Assembly: GCA_028285205.1 (NCBI GenBank) | Contig: JANQQA010000252.1 | Span: forward strand, 59,465 to 123,464 | Origin: Bythopirellula sp. | GTDB taxonomy: Bacteria > Planctomycetota > Planctomycetia > Pirellulales > Lacipirellulaceae | DNA length: 64,000 nucleotides | Direction: 5' to 3' | Part shown: piece after piece, positions 27,402-37,885 of the stretch | Layout of the letters: every line of letters begins with the position of its first letter | How positions within the stretch are numbered: the first letter of the stretch is position 1 | The notes under the pieces: generated by a model | Seen by the model: only the letters and a program-made list of their open reading frames with translations | Told to the model about the DNA's origin: nothing | Databases searched by the model: none | Translations under genes and position numbers: made by a program

Positions 27402-28397
27402 TCACGAGATCGACTGCGATTGAGTTTGAGATTGCTCTCCTTCCGTGATCGATGTGGGCAATCGGAAAAAATCTTGGTGGATCGCTTCGCCGAGCTGATT
27501 CAGCTGGTTTTGGAATTGATCGATGTACTCGTGCATGCCGCTACGCACAATATCGTCGATACTAGTGTAGTCCAAATCCGTGCGCAGGCGGCCCATGAGC
27601 TGCTCGCTTCTGAGATTAAACGTCCCCAGGCTGGTTCCCGTGATCTGACATAACGATTCTTGCGCAAAAATCAGGCAAAAATGCATGGCACGCGGAAATT
27701 CGCGATCTAAGATTAAGAATCCCGCCACATTCGCTGGGGTGATCTGTCCATGCACACGACGATACATCGTCAATGCGCTGGCCGACTTGAGCAGCGCCGA
27801 CCAGCGAACGACATCCAATGCGGAGCCAACCTCCTGGGCGTTGGGCAACAGCAAGAAGTACTGCACGTCGACGATGCGCGACGTCTTGTCGGCGCGTTCC
27901 ATTAGTCGACCTAAACGGGTGAAGTGCCAAGCTTCGCCGTATGACATCGTCGCGTAGGTGAGCCCAACCAATGTGTGGCTCGACTGTTTCACAGCATCGC
28001 AGAACGCGTTGGGTTCCACCCTCGATTGGCCGCCTTCAGCGGCGGATTTGACCATCTTGAAAAAAGTGTTGATGTGTTCCCACATCGGTGCCGGAATTGT
28101 ATCGCGCACGCTCCGCGCGTTTTCTCGTGCCCGTGTGAGGCACGACAAGATCGAGTTTGGGTTGCGGTCGTCGTAGGCGAGGAATTCTAACACGCCTTCT
28201 CGAGTCGGTTCGCCGTAGAGTTCGTTGAACAGTTCCTCGTCGCCGGTTGTGTAGACCAGTGGATGCCACTGCGACCCGAGCGGCGAGCCATCGCCGAGCG
28301 TGAGGTTATAGTTCACGTCGATGAAACGAGCCACGTTTTCCGCCCGTTCGATGTATCGCGACATCCAATACACCGACTCGGCGACCCGACTAAGCAT
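27402..28397 (-). CDS. Alpha-E domain protein (DUF403)
   Basis: 331 residues from the ATG at 28397, which opens the family N-terminus [20 protein letters not shown] and overlaps the stop of the upstream ATP-grasp gene by 8 bp (ATGCTTAG). An in-frame extension upstream to 28508 is a shadow of that gene. The protein is all-helical with AENVARF (17-23), [20 protein letters not shown] (near 100) and [16 protein letters not shown] (near 230), as in alpha-E proteins. These are predicted partners of circularly permuted ATP-grasp enzymes, and an alpha-E domain is also fused to the second ATP-grasp of this operon. Biochemical role unknown. Confidence 0.88.
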   Translation of the reverse strand: MLSRVAESVYWMSRYIERAENVARFIDVNYNLTLGDGSPLGSQWHPLVYTTGDEELFNELYGEPTREGVLEFLAYDDRNPNSILSCLTRARENARSVRDTIPAPMWEHINTFFKMVKSAAEGGQSRVEPNAFCDAVKQSSHTLVGLTYATMSYGEAWHFTRLGRLMERADKTSRIVDVQYFLLLPNAQEVGSALDVVRWSALLKSASALTMYRRVHGQITPANVAGFLILDREFPRAMHFCLIFAQESLCQITGTSLGTFNLRSEQLMGRLRTDLDYTSIDDIVRSGMHEYIDQFQNQLNQLGEAIHQDFFRLPTSITEGEQSQTQSQSIS

Positions 28398-29874
28398 CTT
28401 TGGCCCCGACTGTGCTGACTGTGTGTCCGCCTGCCACTCCATCGTGCGCGAAATCGGGACGCAGGACCCAGGTGTCTTTGCTGCCTCCTCCCTGCGAGGA
28501 ATTGACAACCATCGAGCCCTTCTTCAGCGCTACTCGCGTTAGTCCGCCCGGCATGACGTAGATTTCTTTTCCGCACAGCACGAACGGTCGCAGATCGACG
28601 TGGCGAGGTTCCAGACGATCTTCCACGAGCGTAGGAACGGTCGACAACTGCAACATGGGCTGGGCAATGTAGTTTCTTGGATTCGAGCGGATGCGGTCCA
28701 CATACGCCTCGCGCTCGGCCGGCTCCGCCTGCGGACCCATGAGTATCCCGTATCCGCCGGACTCGTTGGTTGGCTTCACGACCAATTCATGCAGGTGCGT
28801 GACTACGTATTCGCATTGCTTCGGATCCGAGCAGACGTACGTGGGAACGTTTTCCAGGATTGGCTCCTCGCCCAGATAGTACTTGATGATCTCAGGCACG
28901 TAGGCGTACACCGCTTTGTCGTCCGCTACGCCGGTTCCCGGCGCGTTTGCTAAGGTCACGTTGCCACGTCGATAAGCGTCAATTAAACCGGGGACGCCCA
29001 GGCACGAATCCTCACGAAAACAGCGAGGGTCGAGAAAGTCGTCGTCAATGCGCCGATAAAGCACATGGACCGGCTCAACGCCCTTGGTCGTCCGCATGTA
29101 GACGTGCCCATCATCCACCACGAGATCGGACCCTTGCACCAACTCCACGCCCATCTGCTGTGCAAGGAACGTGTGCTCGAAGTAAGCCGAGTTAAACTCC
29201 CCCGGGGTCAGCACTGCCGCCGTCGGCTTGGGAACGTGAGGTGGCGCGCATTCGATCAGTCGTTGCAGGAGTTGTTCTGGGTACTCTTCCACGGCGGAGA
29301 CTGACATGCCTTCAAACAGACGGGCGAAAGCACGCTTCATCACTTCGCGGTTTTCCAGCACGTAGGAGACGCCAGACGGGCACCTTAGATTGTCTTCCAA
29401 TACATAGATCGTCCCATCCTCGTGCCGAATCAGATCGACTCCGCTGATATGGCACCAGACACCTCGCGTGGGACTGAAGCCCTCCATCTGAGGTCGGTAG
29501 GTGGTTGCCGACAGGATGAGTTCGCGCGGCACCACGCCATCGTTGAGGATTTTCTGATCGTTGTAGATGTCTTCAACGAACAAATTCAGCGCGTAGACAC
29601 GCTGTTTGAGTCCCAATTCGACTTTTTGCCACTCATCCTGATCGATGATTCTGGGAAGTAAGTCGAAGGGCCAGACCTTCTCTGCGCCGTCCTCGTGTCC
29701 ATACACGTTGAACGTGATTCCCATGTTCGACAGATTAAGCTCCGCTGCCTTCTGTCGTTCACGGAGTTCGTGCTCGGAGATTGCCTTTAATCTGGACACA
29801 AAATCGGTGCACGCAACGCGAGGTTTGTTCTCGCCTAGGAACATCTCGTCGTATCCAACCGGTCTGTAGGACAT
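28390..29874 (-). CDS. Circularly permuted ATP-grasp protein (CP_ATPgrasp_2)
   Basis: 494 residues. Landmarks in order: [32 protein letters not shown] (52-71), [21 protein letters not shown] (98-116), [19 protein letters not shown] (158-176) and, later, [17 protein letters not shown] and [20 protein letters not shown]. Glu160-Asp161-Asn162 and the late Lys/Glu strand fit the rearranged ATP-grasp active site. The expected chemistry is ATP-dependent amide or peptide bond formation in the cytoplasm; substrates are unknown. It is the first gene of the operon: CGGGAG lies 4 nt before the ATG, and a -35/-10 pair is found at 29908-29937. Translation is coupled to the next gene by an 8-bp overlap. 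Confidence 0.9.
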   Translation of the reverse strand: MSYRPVGYDEMFLGENKPRVACTDFVSRLKAISEHELRERQKAAELNLSNMGITFNVYGHEDGAEKVWPFDLLPRIIDQDEWQKVELGLKQRVYALNLFVEDIYNDQKILNDGVVPRELILSATTYRPQMEGFSPTRGVWCHISGVDLIRHEDGTIYVLEDNLRCPSGVSYVLENREVMKRAFARLFEGMSVSAVEEYPEQLLQRLIECAPPHVPKPTAAVLTPGEFNSAYFEHTFLAQQMGVELVQGSDLVVDDGHVYMRTTKGVEPVHVLYRRIDDDFLDPRCFREDSCLGVPGLIDAYRRGNVTLANAPGTGVADDKAVYAYVPEIIKYYLGEEPILENVPTYVCSDPKQCEYVVTHLHELVVKPTNESGGYGILMGPQAEPAEREAYVDRIRSNPRNYIAQPMLQLSTVPTLVEDRLEPRHVDLRPFVLCGKEIYVMPGGLTRVALKKGSMVVNSSQGGGSKDTWVLRPDFAHDGVAGGHTVSTVGAKDA

Positions 29875-29907
29875 GCTACTCCCGTGTTTTTGCGTTCAGC
29901 TTCAGCA

Positions 29908-29937
29908 CTTGTACTCGATGGGCCAAATTTCGGTCAA
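29908..29937 (-). promoter_or_regulatory. Putative promoter of the ATP-grasp operon
   Basis: On the minus strand TTGACC (29937-29932), 18-bp spacer, TACAAG (29913-29908), about 34 bp before the start codon. Good -35, imperfect -10. Confidence 0.45.
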
Positions 29938-30128
29938 TATGCACATACCGCAAGCAGCAAGTGCCAGATCACTGCGCACTGTAGCCATAAACAGGCTGCA
30001 ATTACCCACGTTTGACGCCATTATTGGCGATTAATTTGAATTGGGATCGCAGCAGTGCAAGAGATGTGCCAATTCCTGGCGAATCAGGCCCGCGCGAGGC
30101 GTGAACTCAGGACATATGGCGGCAAACG

Positions 30129-30161
30129 AAAAAAGGCCTGGCAGCATTTCGCTGCCAGGCC
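30129..30161 (-). terminator. Rho-independent terminator of the Spondin-like PEP-CTERM gene
   Basis: Perfect 11-bp stem GGCCTGGCAGC / GCTGCCAGGCC with a 5-nt loop, followed on the minus strand by six T. It lies 52 bp after the stop at 30213 and insulates that gene from the operon downstream. Confidence 0.9.
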
Positions 30162-30212
30162 CATCGATAGGGAGGCTGGTTTCCCTAAATCGCTCGCACT
30201 CTCAGCATTCCA

Positions 30213-31040
30213 TCAACGGCGACGGCGAACCGTGCCACAGAGCCCGACGATTCCTAAGCCGACCAGCGCCAGCGAGGTTGGCTCGGGGATGACGCTGATG
30301 CGGATAGTTGCGACCAGCTCATCGGCACCAATTGTGGTGTCGTTGATCGTCACGCCATTGGGAGTGACCAAGCCCATGAACTCAGATAGGTCGTCAGCTA
30401 AAGTAATAAAGCCGCCTTCAGCAGCACCTTCACCGCCCATGCGACCTTGAGCGAATGCAGCACCACCGTCAACGCCCGCGTCATTAACTTCGGTACCCGC
30501 GTCATAGATTTGGCGACCGAAGACTTGAATTTCAAAGACACCGTTAGTGCCAAGAAAGTTGTCGCCGGAATCAAAGACTTGGTATGCCAGCGGATCGCTG
30601 TTTGCGATGAACGTGTCATTGGTCGGCACGACCATCGAAGCAAAGCTGAAGTACTGGTAGCTTGAAGGATTGATAGCCGTCACGGTCGTCGAAGCCGTTT
30701 CGCCTGGCGCCAGCGGTGGTGGAGCCGTTGGGCTTGCGACCACGCCGCTAATATCGCCAGGGCTGGAAGGACTAGCAATAAAGTCCATGTCTAGCGGACC
30801 AACGTCACCAACTTCGGCTATGGTTTCCAGAGCACTTGATGCCGTAGCACCGCTATCGAAGATATCAAAGCCGCCGCTGTGAAACCCGAACCATACAGGC
30901 GTAATGAAAAAGTCGCTGTTCCCTTCGTTAGTTACTTCGACAGTAATGGGGTCTCCACCCATGACGACCTGGGCTGAGGCAGTTTGACCGATCATCAATC
31001 CGCACGCTACAGCTAACCCAAAACACAATTTCTTCATCAT
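30213..31040 (-). CDS. Spondin-domain-like PEP-CTERM exported protein
   Basis: 275 residues from the ATG at 31040 (AGGA about 8 nt upstream); the frame extends further but without a better start. Signal peptide MMKKLCFGLAVACGLMIGQT with cleavage near ASA-QV. The mature part, ITVEVTNEGNSDFFITPVWFGFHSG and later FSFASMVVPTNDTFIAN, resembles a Spondin_N domain. It closes with VIPEPTSLALVGLGIVGLCG then RRRR, a textbook PEP-CTERM signal, so an exosortase is expected to process it for export to the surface. The mature domain suggests an extracellular protein of unknown ligand. The gene has its own strong terminator. Confidence 0.88.
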   Translation of the reverse strand: MMKKLCFGLAVACGLMIGQTASAQVVMGGDPITVEVTNEGNSDFFITPVWFGFHSGGFDIFDSGATASSALETIAEVGDVGPLDMDFIASPSSPGDISGVVASPTAPPPLAPGETASTTVTAINPSSYQYFSFASMVVPTNDTFIANSDPLAYQVFDSGDNFLGTNGVFEIQVFGRQIYDAGTEVNDAGVDGGAAFAQGRMGGEGAAEGGFITLADDLSEFMGLVTPNGVTINDTTIGADELVATIRISVIPEPTSLALVGLGIVGLCGTVRRRR

Positions 31041-31663
31041 CACTTTCCTTTCCAATTTAAGAACTAAGGTGCCAATGCCCAATGAGCAGCAATTTGCTGA
31101 GAACATCAACTTCGAACTACAGCCCTACAGCCGAAGTCGCCCCCACATGGTTCCAGTTATAGTTACGTCAACGCACTCACAATGTGACCTGTCCCACGCA
31201 ACGCAAAACTTTCCAAAGTTTTTTGACGCCTTGAATGTAAGCAATTTCACAATTGGTTGTTTTTTACCATACCAAGCTGCAAGCATATCTCTAGCGCAAA
31301 CAGATACTCGAAATCGCTGACCTGAAGAACGGCTACGCAATCACGCTGCCCAGCGAGATGAGAAGACGAGCCCGTCATGGGAATTACAGCTAAAAGCACG
31401 AACCAATCGGACGGCTAGCGTGTCGGCGGGTCGTACTTCACTGACCGACGAAAGCGATCGGCTCTCATTGTTACCGCTCGTATGCGTATATTTGGTGAAC
31501 TCGCTCACAGAAGAGAAAAATCAATCGAAAAAATCCGCAGCAGTCACTCTATGTCAGCAGCGTAGCCCCCTGCCCCACTACCGCGAAAACGATACAATCA
31601 GCGTTTTGTGAAGTAGTTCACATACTCCTACCCAACTACAGCTTCGCGGAAAGGTTTGTCACG
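31041..31663. other. Divergent intergenic region
   Basis: Upstream of both the Spondin-like gene (minus) and ilvD (plus). Locally AT-rich around 31150-31300. A TACAAT hexamer at 31593-31598 lies 65 bp before ilvD. No other element or gene recognised; small frames inside show no protein-like pattern. Confidence 0.4.
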
Positions 31664-33373
<1,710 letters not shown>

Positions 33374-33375
33374 GC

Positions 33376-33756
33376 TTAGCGATCGAGTCGACGGCGGGTG
33401 AGAACACCCATTGCTCCGAGCATTGCTAATGCGAGCGCACCCGGCTCTGGCACCGAGGTGCCACTGCTCGATTGTGAACCCTCGACAGGCGGTAAAGCAA
33501 CGCTCCCAACACCCGACGCTTCGTCGAATGCAGTGGGCAGACTCGCTTCGTCGAATGCAGAGGGGATAGTCCATGTGATTCCAGCACTCAGCGTCACCCC
33601 TCCGACCGACGAGCTACCGTGGAAGTTTCCGCGAGGAATAGAACTGGGCGGCGCGACGAAGTTTCCTGATGCACCTGCGAACGCATCGGTTGCAAGCAGC
33701 ATGCTGGTCAAACAAGCGACACCAAGCAAACCAGAAAACTCACGGCAGTACTTCAT
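33376..33756 (-). CDS. Small PEP-CTERM exported protein with internal repeat
   Basis: 126 residues from the ATG at 33756. Signal peptide (MKYCREFSGLLGVACLTSML, cleavage near AFA-GA), a low-complexity Ser/Gly/Pro-rich middle, and the C-terminal SVPEPGALALAMLGAMGVL then TRRRLDR, a PEP-CTERM signal. The middle contains S-A-F-D-E-A-S-L-P and T-A-F-D-E-A-S-G in tandem, coming from a 27-bp period in the DNA near 33520-33565. No domain recognised. Its stop lies 2 bp from that of ilvD, so the 3' ends of the two transcripts probably overlap. Confidence 0.75.
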   Translation of the reverse strand: MKYCREFSGLLGVACLTSMLLATDAFAGASGNFVAPPSSIPRGNFHGSSSVGGVTLSAGITWTIPSAFDEASLPTAFDEASGVGSVALPPVEGSQSSSGTSVPEPGALALAMLGAMGVLTRRRLDR

Positions 33757-34159
33757 AGCAGTTGACCCCAAAAAACAACTAGAGTGATTTCAGATAAGTT
33801 CTAATCTACCAGAATCGATTGGGGCAGACTAGCCTTGCGTAAAAAGGGCCTTCACCCCAGCAAAGAGTCTTGCGAACGAACTCTCTGCCCTCTTTGCAGA
33901 ATCGCTATTCGCAGTGAATCCGGCATCGAAGTGAACGACCTCATTTGGAAACTACACAGTGCCAAATACCCCAAAGCCTACCCATCCTGCTTCCGCAAAC
34001 TATTGCCGAGCAGATTTCTTTACCCTAAGCTGCTGACAGCCCGGATGATAGGAGAACAGCGGCACCATCCCCCGTGCCGCTTTCTCTATCCGCTACCAAG
34101 CTCTCGTTCACTATCCAAACAGTTGCGAATTCCGATACGAGAACTTATTATCTCCCCCT
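33757..34159. other. Intergenic region
   Basis: No supported gene or regulatory element. A 116-codon plus-strand frame from 33835 overlaps the next gene, has no ribosome binding site and unbalanced composition. Confidence 0.4.
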
Positions 34160-34486
34160 ATGGAACAACCAGCAGGCACTCCTGAAAAACCAGTGTTCGA
34201 GGCTACCGGGGGTCTAGTAGTCGGCCTCTGGTCATGCTCCTGGCCGTTTGCGTCGGTCACACTTTATCGCGACCGCGTTGAGTTCAATGCGCCGACCAAT
34301 ACTCATTACACGCTTACGAAGTCGGACATTGTCAGCTTCGACTCGATGGGTTGGCTTCCCATCCCGATCACGCGCGGCGTGAGGTTCCGGCACCGGCACA
34401 GTGACTACGCGGCGAAGTTCGAATTCTGGACATCCTCTCGCGACGACTTCCTCGAAGCATTGCAGGCACACGGCTTTGGCCAGTAA
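34160..34486 (+). CDS. Hypothetical protein, possible bacterial PH-like fold
   Basis: 108 residues. SVTLYRDRVEFNAPT, HYTLTKSDIVSFDSMGWLPI, VRFRHR and AAKFEFWTSSRDDFLEALQAHGF form a run of strands closed by a helix, the arrangement of small bacterial PH-like domains that convert a profile of strands into a single helix. No signal peptide or membrane segment. The predicted fold is inference; no function is proposed. Upstream the ribosome binding site is not obvious (TTATCTCCCCCT before ATG). Confidence 0.5.
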   Translation: MEQPAGTPEKPVFEATGGLVVGLWSCSWPFASVTLYRDRVEFNAPTNTHYTLTKSDIVSFDSMGWLPIPITRGVRFRHRHSDYAAKFEFWTSSRDDFLEALQAHGFGQ

Positions 34487-34884
34487 CGGAGTGGTGCTTC
34501 CGAGCAATCCACCTAGAGTTTCTTAGCACTGTCCTACGACTGTATTGCTGAGATTATTCTAGTAAGGCATCACCGGCACCGATACAACTAGAGCCAATGC
34601 AATTCCGGCCACGAGTAGTACAGCCAGTAGACCTAGAAGGCTGATTTGGTATCGAGGTTAGGGCTTAATCAGTACCGTAACGCATGCTCGAATCTTTCCC
34701 AGAAGCACTGCAGCTGAACTGACCCGTCTGTTCAAGCTACCCGATGGCTAACCATTGCACTTCCCCGCCATTTGAACTACTCAATCAAACACGTTACGTT
34801 TTAAAGCGTGAGACCTATGGCGGGCTTAGCCATCAACAGGTCGTTCCCAAGTTACTATTCTGCCACAAACTAAAGTGTCGAAGT
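34487..34884. other. Intergenic region with a possible membrane-peptide remnant
   Basis: On the minus strand, 34559-34657 encodes RYQISLLGLLAVLLVAGIAL and a short tail before a stop, but has no start codon and is closed by an upstream stop. It resembles the anchors of the small planctomycete membrane proteins seen elsewhere in the window and may be a broken gene. Confidence 0.3.
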
Positions 34885-35997
34885 ATGAAAAATATCCTTG
34901 CCCTTTTTCTTTGTGTAATTGTATCTACGCCATTAGTCGCAAATGAGCCCGAAGGTAATAAATATCAAAAGAAGTATAGTAAGAAAGCATTCTACTTTGC
35001 AGGATGGGGAGCCCCTGGAAAAGGATCAGAAGAAGAACAACTGGCGCAGATGAAGACATGGGCTGAGGCCGGTGTAACTGATTTATTGCCGGGTGCGGGA
35101 AAAGATCGATTGATCGAATTGGTGAAACTGGGGAAAGACGCAGGGATTAGAATCCATGCCTGGCACTGGATGATGAACGTGGGAGGCAGCAAAGAATGTC
35201 GAGAACATCCTGAGTGGTACTCTGTAAACAGGTTGGGACAAAGTTGTAGAGATTTTCATCCCTACGTTGGATATTACAATTTTCTCAGCCCATTCTCTCC
35301 GGGCGCACGGGAGTACATAAAGAAAGGTGTAAGACAGAAAGCTCAAATTGAAGGAATCGCCTCTGTTCATTTCGACTATATCCGATACGTAGATGTGATT
35401 CTTGGTGCAAATCTGCAGAAGAAGTACAAGCACAATGGCGGCCCGCTTGTGCAGGATAGACTGCTCCCCGAATACGACTTTGGATATCACCCATTGGCAA
35501 GAGACGCATACAAAAAGGAATTTGGTATCGACCCAATGGAAATGACAGACCATGTTGAAAACCCTGCCTGGCAACAGTTTCGTATGAATGCCATTTCTTC
35601 ATTGGTGGAGGAGTGTGTGGAAATATGCCACCAGGAAGATACGGCAGCTTCAGCTGCAGTTTTTCCTTTCCCGCAATTGGCTCGTGAATACGTTAGGCAG
35701 GATTGGGGGCATTGGAACCTGGATTACTTTTTTCCTATGGCATACAAGAAAGACCATGAAGGGAATTTGGGCTGGGTTGGTTTTGCAACGCGAGAGGGGG
35801 TTAGAGATTTGAATCCTGGGCAACACCTTTTTACTGGAGTGTTGGTTGGTCACTACGGTGATAATATGGCTGATTTTGAGGAAGCCATCGTGCAGGCCCA
35901 CGATAACGGGGCGAAAGGGATTGCTTTTTTCACCATCAATGCGCTCTCGAAAAAGCATCTTGCAATCATCAAAAAATACGATGATCTGTACAACTGA
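34885..35997 (+). CDS. Exported glycosyl-hydrolase-like (GHL10 type) protein, AT-rich
   Basis: 370 residues from the ATG at 34885, which opens a signal peptide (MKNILALFLCVIVSTPLVAN); the longer frame from 34744 is rejected. The mature protein looks like a TIM barrel of the GHL10/DUF187 kind: AFYFAGWGAPGKGS, TWAEAGVTDLLPG, AGIRIHAWHWMMNVGG, YYNFLSPFSPGAREYIKKGV, GIASVHFDYIRYVD (strand-end Asp-Tyr-Ile-Arg, the likely catalytic face), LDYFFPMAYKKD and FTGVLVGHYGDN. It would act on a polysaccharide in the periplasm or outside; the substrate is unknown. The gene is clearly richer in A+T and in AAA, GAA and ATT codons than its neighbours, which suggests recent acquisition. Confidence 0.75.
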   Translation: MKNILALFLCVIVSTPLVANEPEGNKYQKKYSKKAFYFAGWGAPGKGSEEEQLAQMKTWAEAGVTDLLPGAGKDRLIELVKLGKDAGIRIHAWHWMMNVGGSKECREHPEWYSVNRLGQSCRDFHPYVGYYNFLSPFSPGAREYIKKGVRQKAQIEGIASVHFDYIRYVDVILGANLQKKYKHNGGPLVQDRLLPEYDFGYHPLARDAYKKEFGIDPMEMTDHVENPAWQQFRMNAISSLVEECVEICHQEDTAASAAVFPFPQLAREYVRQDWGHWNLDYFFPMAYKKDHEGNLGWVGFATREGVRDLNPGQHLFTGVLVGHYGDNMADFEEAIVQAHDNGAKGIAFFTINALSKKHLAIIKKYDDLYN

Positions 35998-36109
35998 AGT
36001 TCGCCAAGGCTGGTAGACGCAAGCGTTCATTAAACCTTTTCAATACCCACAACTTTTGGGAGTTTCACCAACGGCGGAGGTGTTCACGCTCCAGAGTTTG
36101 ATTTTTGCT

Positions 36110-36248
36110 GACTTTTGCGTTTCGCATTGTTCGCTGCAATGCACTTTTCTCCGCAAAAGTCATCACTTTTGCATGCTTCGATTTTGTTTTGGCCCCGAAA
36201 ACAGGTTCTTTGTGAAAGTCAGGACTCGCAAAAGTCGGTGACTTCTGC
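36110..36248. repeat. Cluster of GCAAAAGTC inverted repeats
   Basis: GACTTTTGC occurs at 36110-36118; a perfect palindrome GCAAAAGT-catc-ACTTTTGC at 36153-36172; and GCAAAAGTC-ggt-GACTTCTGC, one mismatch, at 36228-36248. The unit recurs three times in 139 bp and the right two can form hairpins. Confidence 0.55.
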
Positions 36249-36423
36249 CTGATTCGGGTTTCCGCATCGTGCAGCAAGCGAACGTCGCCACGATCAATCA
36301 GGACCCTCGATGCGCGCACCGAGAGGACAGACCACGGCCAAACGATAACCGTCGCTCACGATACGGTTGAATCGTCAAAGAACCAGTGGCATTTGCAGCC
36401 GAAGGTAATTCTACCCCAAGGCA

Positions 36424-36453
36424 TGGCCCAATTTCAGCAACAAAAAGACGGCC
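36424..36453 (+). repeat. Dispersed repeat, module A, fragment
   Basis: TGGCCCAATTTCAGCAA, an A-rich centre, then ACGGCCA: a diverged short version of the 61-bp block at 3476 and 5261. Confidence 0.4.
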
Positions 36454-36514
36454 ATGTTCAGCGACGGCTGATGAGTAGAAAGCTGGACATGAGAGTGGAT
36501 TCCTCGCGTGGTGT

Positions 36515-36550
36515 GTCCCTTCTCATGTGGAAACTGGATTCCAAGAAAAA
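36515..36550 (+). repeat. Dispersed repeat, module B, copy with poor left arm
   Basis: GTCCCTTCTC, then GTGGAAACTGGATTCCAAG and an A-run. It is nearly identical to 36607-36641, 92 bp downstream, forming a direct repeat of about 36 bp. Confidence 0.6.
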
Positions 36551-36591
36551 TGCACGAGTTGATGAGGTTGAGGCAGTTGGAAACCACCAGA

Positions 36592-36645
36592 TTCCAGCGG
36601 AGGCGAGTCCCTTCTCCGCTGGAAACTGGATTCCAAAAAATCTAC
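36592..36645 (+). repeat. Dispersed repeat, module B, best copy
   Basis: A perfect 11-bp inverted repeat TTCCAGCGGAG (36592-36602) / CTCCGCTGGAA (36614-36624) with an 11-nt loop, then ACTGGATTCCAA and an A-run. Related sequence occurs at 3593-3650 and, as a part, near 37350. Confidence 0.6.
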
Positions 36646-36734
36646 AGAGGACGATGAATCTTAGAGATTTTACGAGAATCTGCCCGTGCCCATGTGGACA
36701 CGCGACCGCTGCCTGTTGAGGGCTAATCGTTTTT

Positions 36735-36763
36735 TTGCTAGCTGCTAATCGAAAAGGTACAAT
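36735..36763 (+). promoter_or_regulatory. Sigma70-type promoter of the small membrane protein gene
   Basis: TTGCTA (36735-36740), 17-bp spacer, TACAAT (36758-36763), 61 bp before the start at 36825. Confidence 0.5.
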
Positions 36764-36824
36764 CTGGCGAGACCAACGATAACGTTCTATACAACGGTAG
36801 AACCAATTCTAGCATGGGCGTGTT

Positions 36825-37271
36825 TTGCGTTTTAGCACTCGAACACTTTTCGTAGTCGTCGCCGTCGCCTCAGTAATGGCGGCCCTTGTCGGTTGGGCGA
36901 TTCGCAGCGTCAATCGTGCCTACGATTCTATGGAAGACTTCTACGCCCTGAATGTAACACATGTAATGTTGCACGATTACATAAGTGCAAACGACGAATT
37001 CTGGCCATCCTCGTGGGATGAATTGAATCCGTACTTCATCAAGCATAAGAACCAAGGATGGTCAGCGGACATTGAGTCGCTACAGCAACTTGTGGACATC
37101 GACTTTAACTTCGCTCCCGACGAATACTTCGACGGTGACACCAGCCAGCTATTGGCTGTGCCAAAGCTAGTGTCGCTGAAATCATACAGAAACGACATTG
37201 ACTGGGAAGAATTGAACGAGGTCAATCGTCGCCTTTTGGCAACGTTACGTTCGAGGCACCCGTCGGATTGA
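36825..37271 (+). CDS. Small membrane-anchored hypothetical protein
   Basis: 148 residues from a TTG start (TTG CGT TTT AGC), the only reasonable start before the anchor. Residues 1-26 (RFSTRTLFVVVAVASVMAAL) form one transmembrane helix of the RF-x-x-RTL type also present at 6895; the soluble part is acidic, with DEFWPSSWDELNPYFIK and a C-terminal helical segment. No domain is recognised. The promoter just upstream supports expression. Confidence 0.55.
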   Translation: MRFSTRTLFVVVAVASVMAALVGWAIRSVNRAYDSMEDFYALNVTHVMLHDYISANDEFWPSSWDELNPYFIKHKNQGWSADIESLQQLVDIDFNFAPDEYFDGDTSQLLAVPKLVSLKSYRNDIDWEELNEVNRRLLATLRSRHPSD

Positions 37272-37537
37272 TTGTATACCAATACGCCAGTTCATGCGTT
37301 CGGCGTAAAGTGCCGAAGCAGATTGGCAAATAGCCAATTCCACAATAGAAGAGTCCCTCCTCCGCTGGATAGCGTAGGCGGCACTTCAACTACTTCGCTG
37401 CCAGCACCAGGGATAGGAATGGCGTCTTCCTTTCCGCAAAACGGCGAGTTTCATTACAATTTTGAATTGGAGAAGGGATGAAGCTGTATTCGAGTTTCCC
37501 CCTATATCCCTCAGATTGGTGAAACAACGCCACAGTC

Positions 37538-37885
37538 ATGAAAGCTCGATTTGGAGAACGGCCAATGACACAGCCCACACGGAAATGGCAATTGCTTCGT
37601 GGTGGTGTTGTAATCGCTGATATTGAGCAAAATGACTCTGAATTCCCTTGGTTTCACGGCGTTTTATTGCCGACTCCTGCGTTTGTTGACTTCGCCCCTT
37701 TGTTTCAAGCAGCCCAAGTTTTTGCAGAACGTGAAGAGTTTGATACACCTGAGTCGGAAGCTGCTTTCGTCGCTATCGATGAGCTTCATCTATCAATCAG
37801 GAACGTTCAGGAAGACACTATCTATAACAAGGTTATGCTGAATGTGACTGGGTCGGACATCTCATGGCGATGCCACGGAGATTGA
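37538..37885 (+). CDS. Hypothetical protein
   Basis: 115 residues from ATG at 37538; a second in-frame ATG at 37565 (MTQPTRKWQLL) is equally possible, and GGAGAACGGCC just before it looks more like a ribosome binding site. The protein WQLLRGGVVIADIEQNDSEF, PWFHGVLLP, FAPLFQAAQVFAEREEFDTP is plausible for a small cytoplasmic protein of alpha-beta type. No family is recognised and it has no visible partner. Confidence 0.5.
   Translation: MKARFGERPMTQPTRKWQLLRGGVVIADIEQNDSEFPWFHGVLLPTPAFVDFAPLFQAAQVFAEREEFDTPESEAAFVAIDELHLSIRNVQEDTIYNKVMLNVTGSDISWRCHGD

Larger units (their letters stand above)
29875..30212. other. Intergenic region between two minus-strand genes
   Basis: Holds the terminator of the PEP-CTERM gene (30129-30161) and the presumed promoter of the five-gene operon (29908-29937). 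Nothing else recognised. Confidence 0.5.
35998..36824. other. Repeat-rich intergenic region
   Basis: No gene is supported over 827 bp. It contains palindromes built from GACTTTTGC (36110-36248), a fragment of module A (36424-36453) and two copies of module B (36515-36550 and 36592-36645) of the composite repeat, followed by a likely promoter (36735-36763). Confidence 0.55.

Noticed and set aside
33835..34185. 116-codon plus-strand frame
   Set aside because: No ribosome binding site, no protein-like pattern, and it runs into the gene at 34160.
36515..36645. Possible CRISPR-like repeat pair
   Set aside because: Only two imperfect copies with unequal context and no cas genes; part of a dispersed repeat family.
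36393..36719. 108-codon plus-strand frame
   Set aside because: It is made of dispersed repeat copies (modules A and B); no conserved protein pattern.
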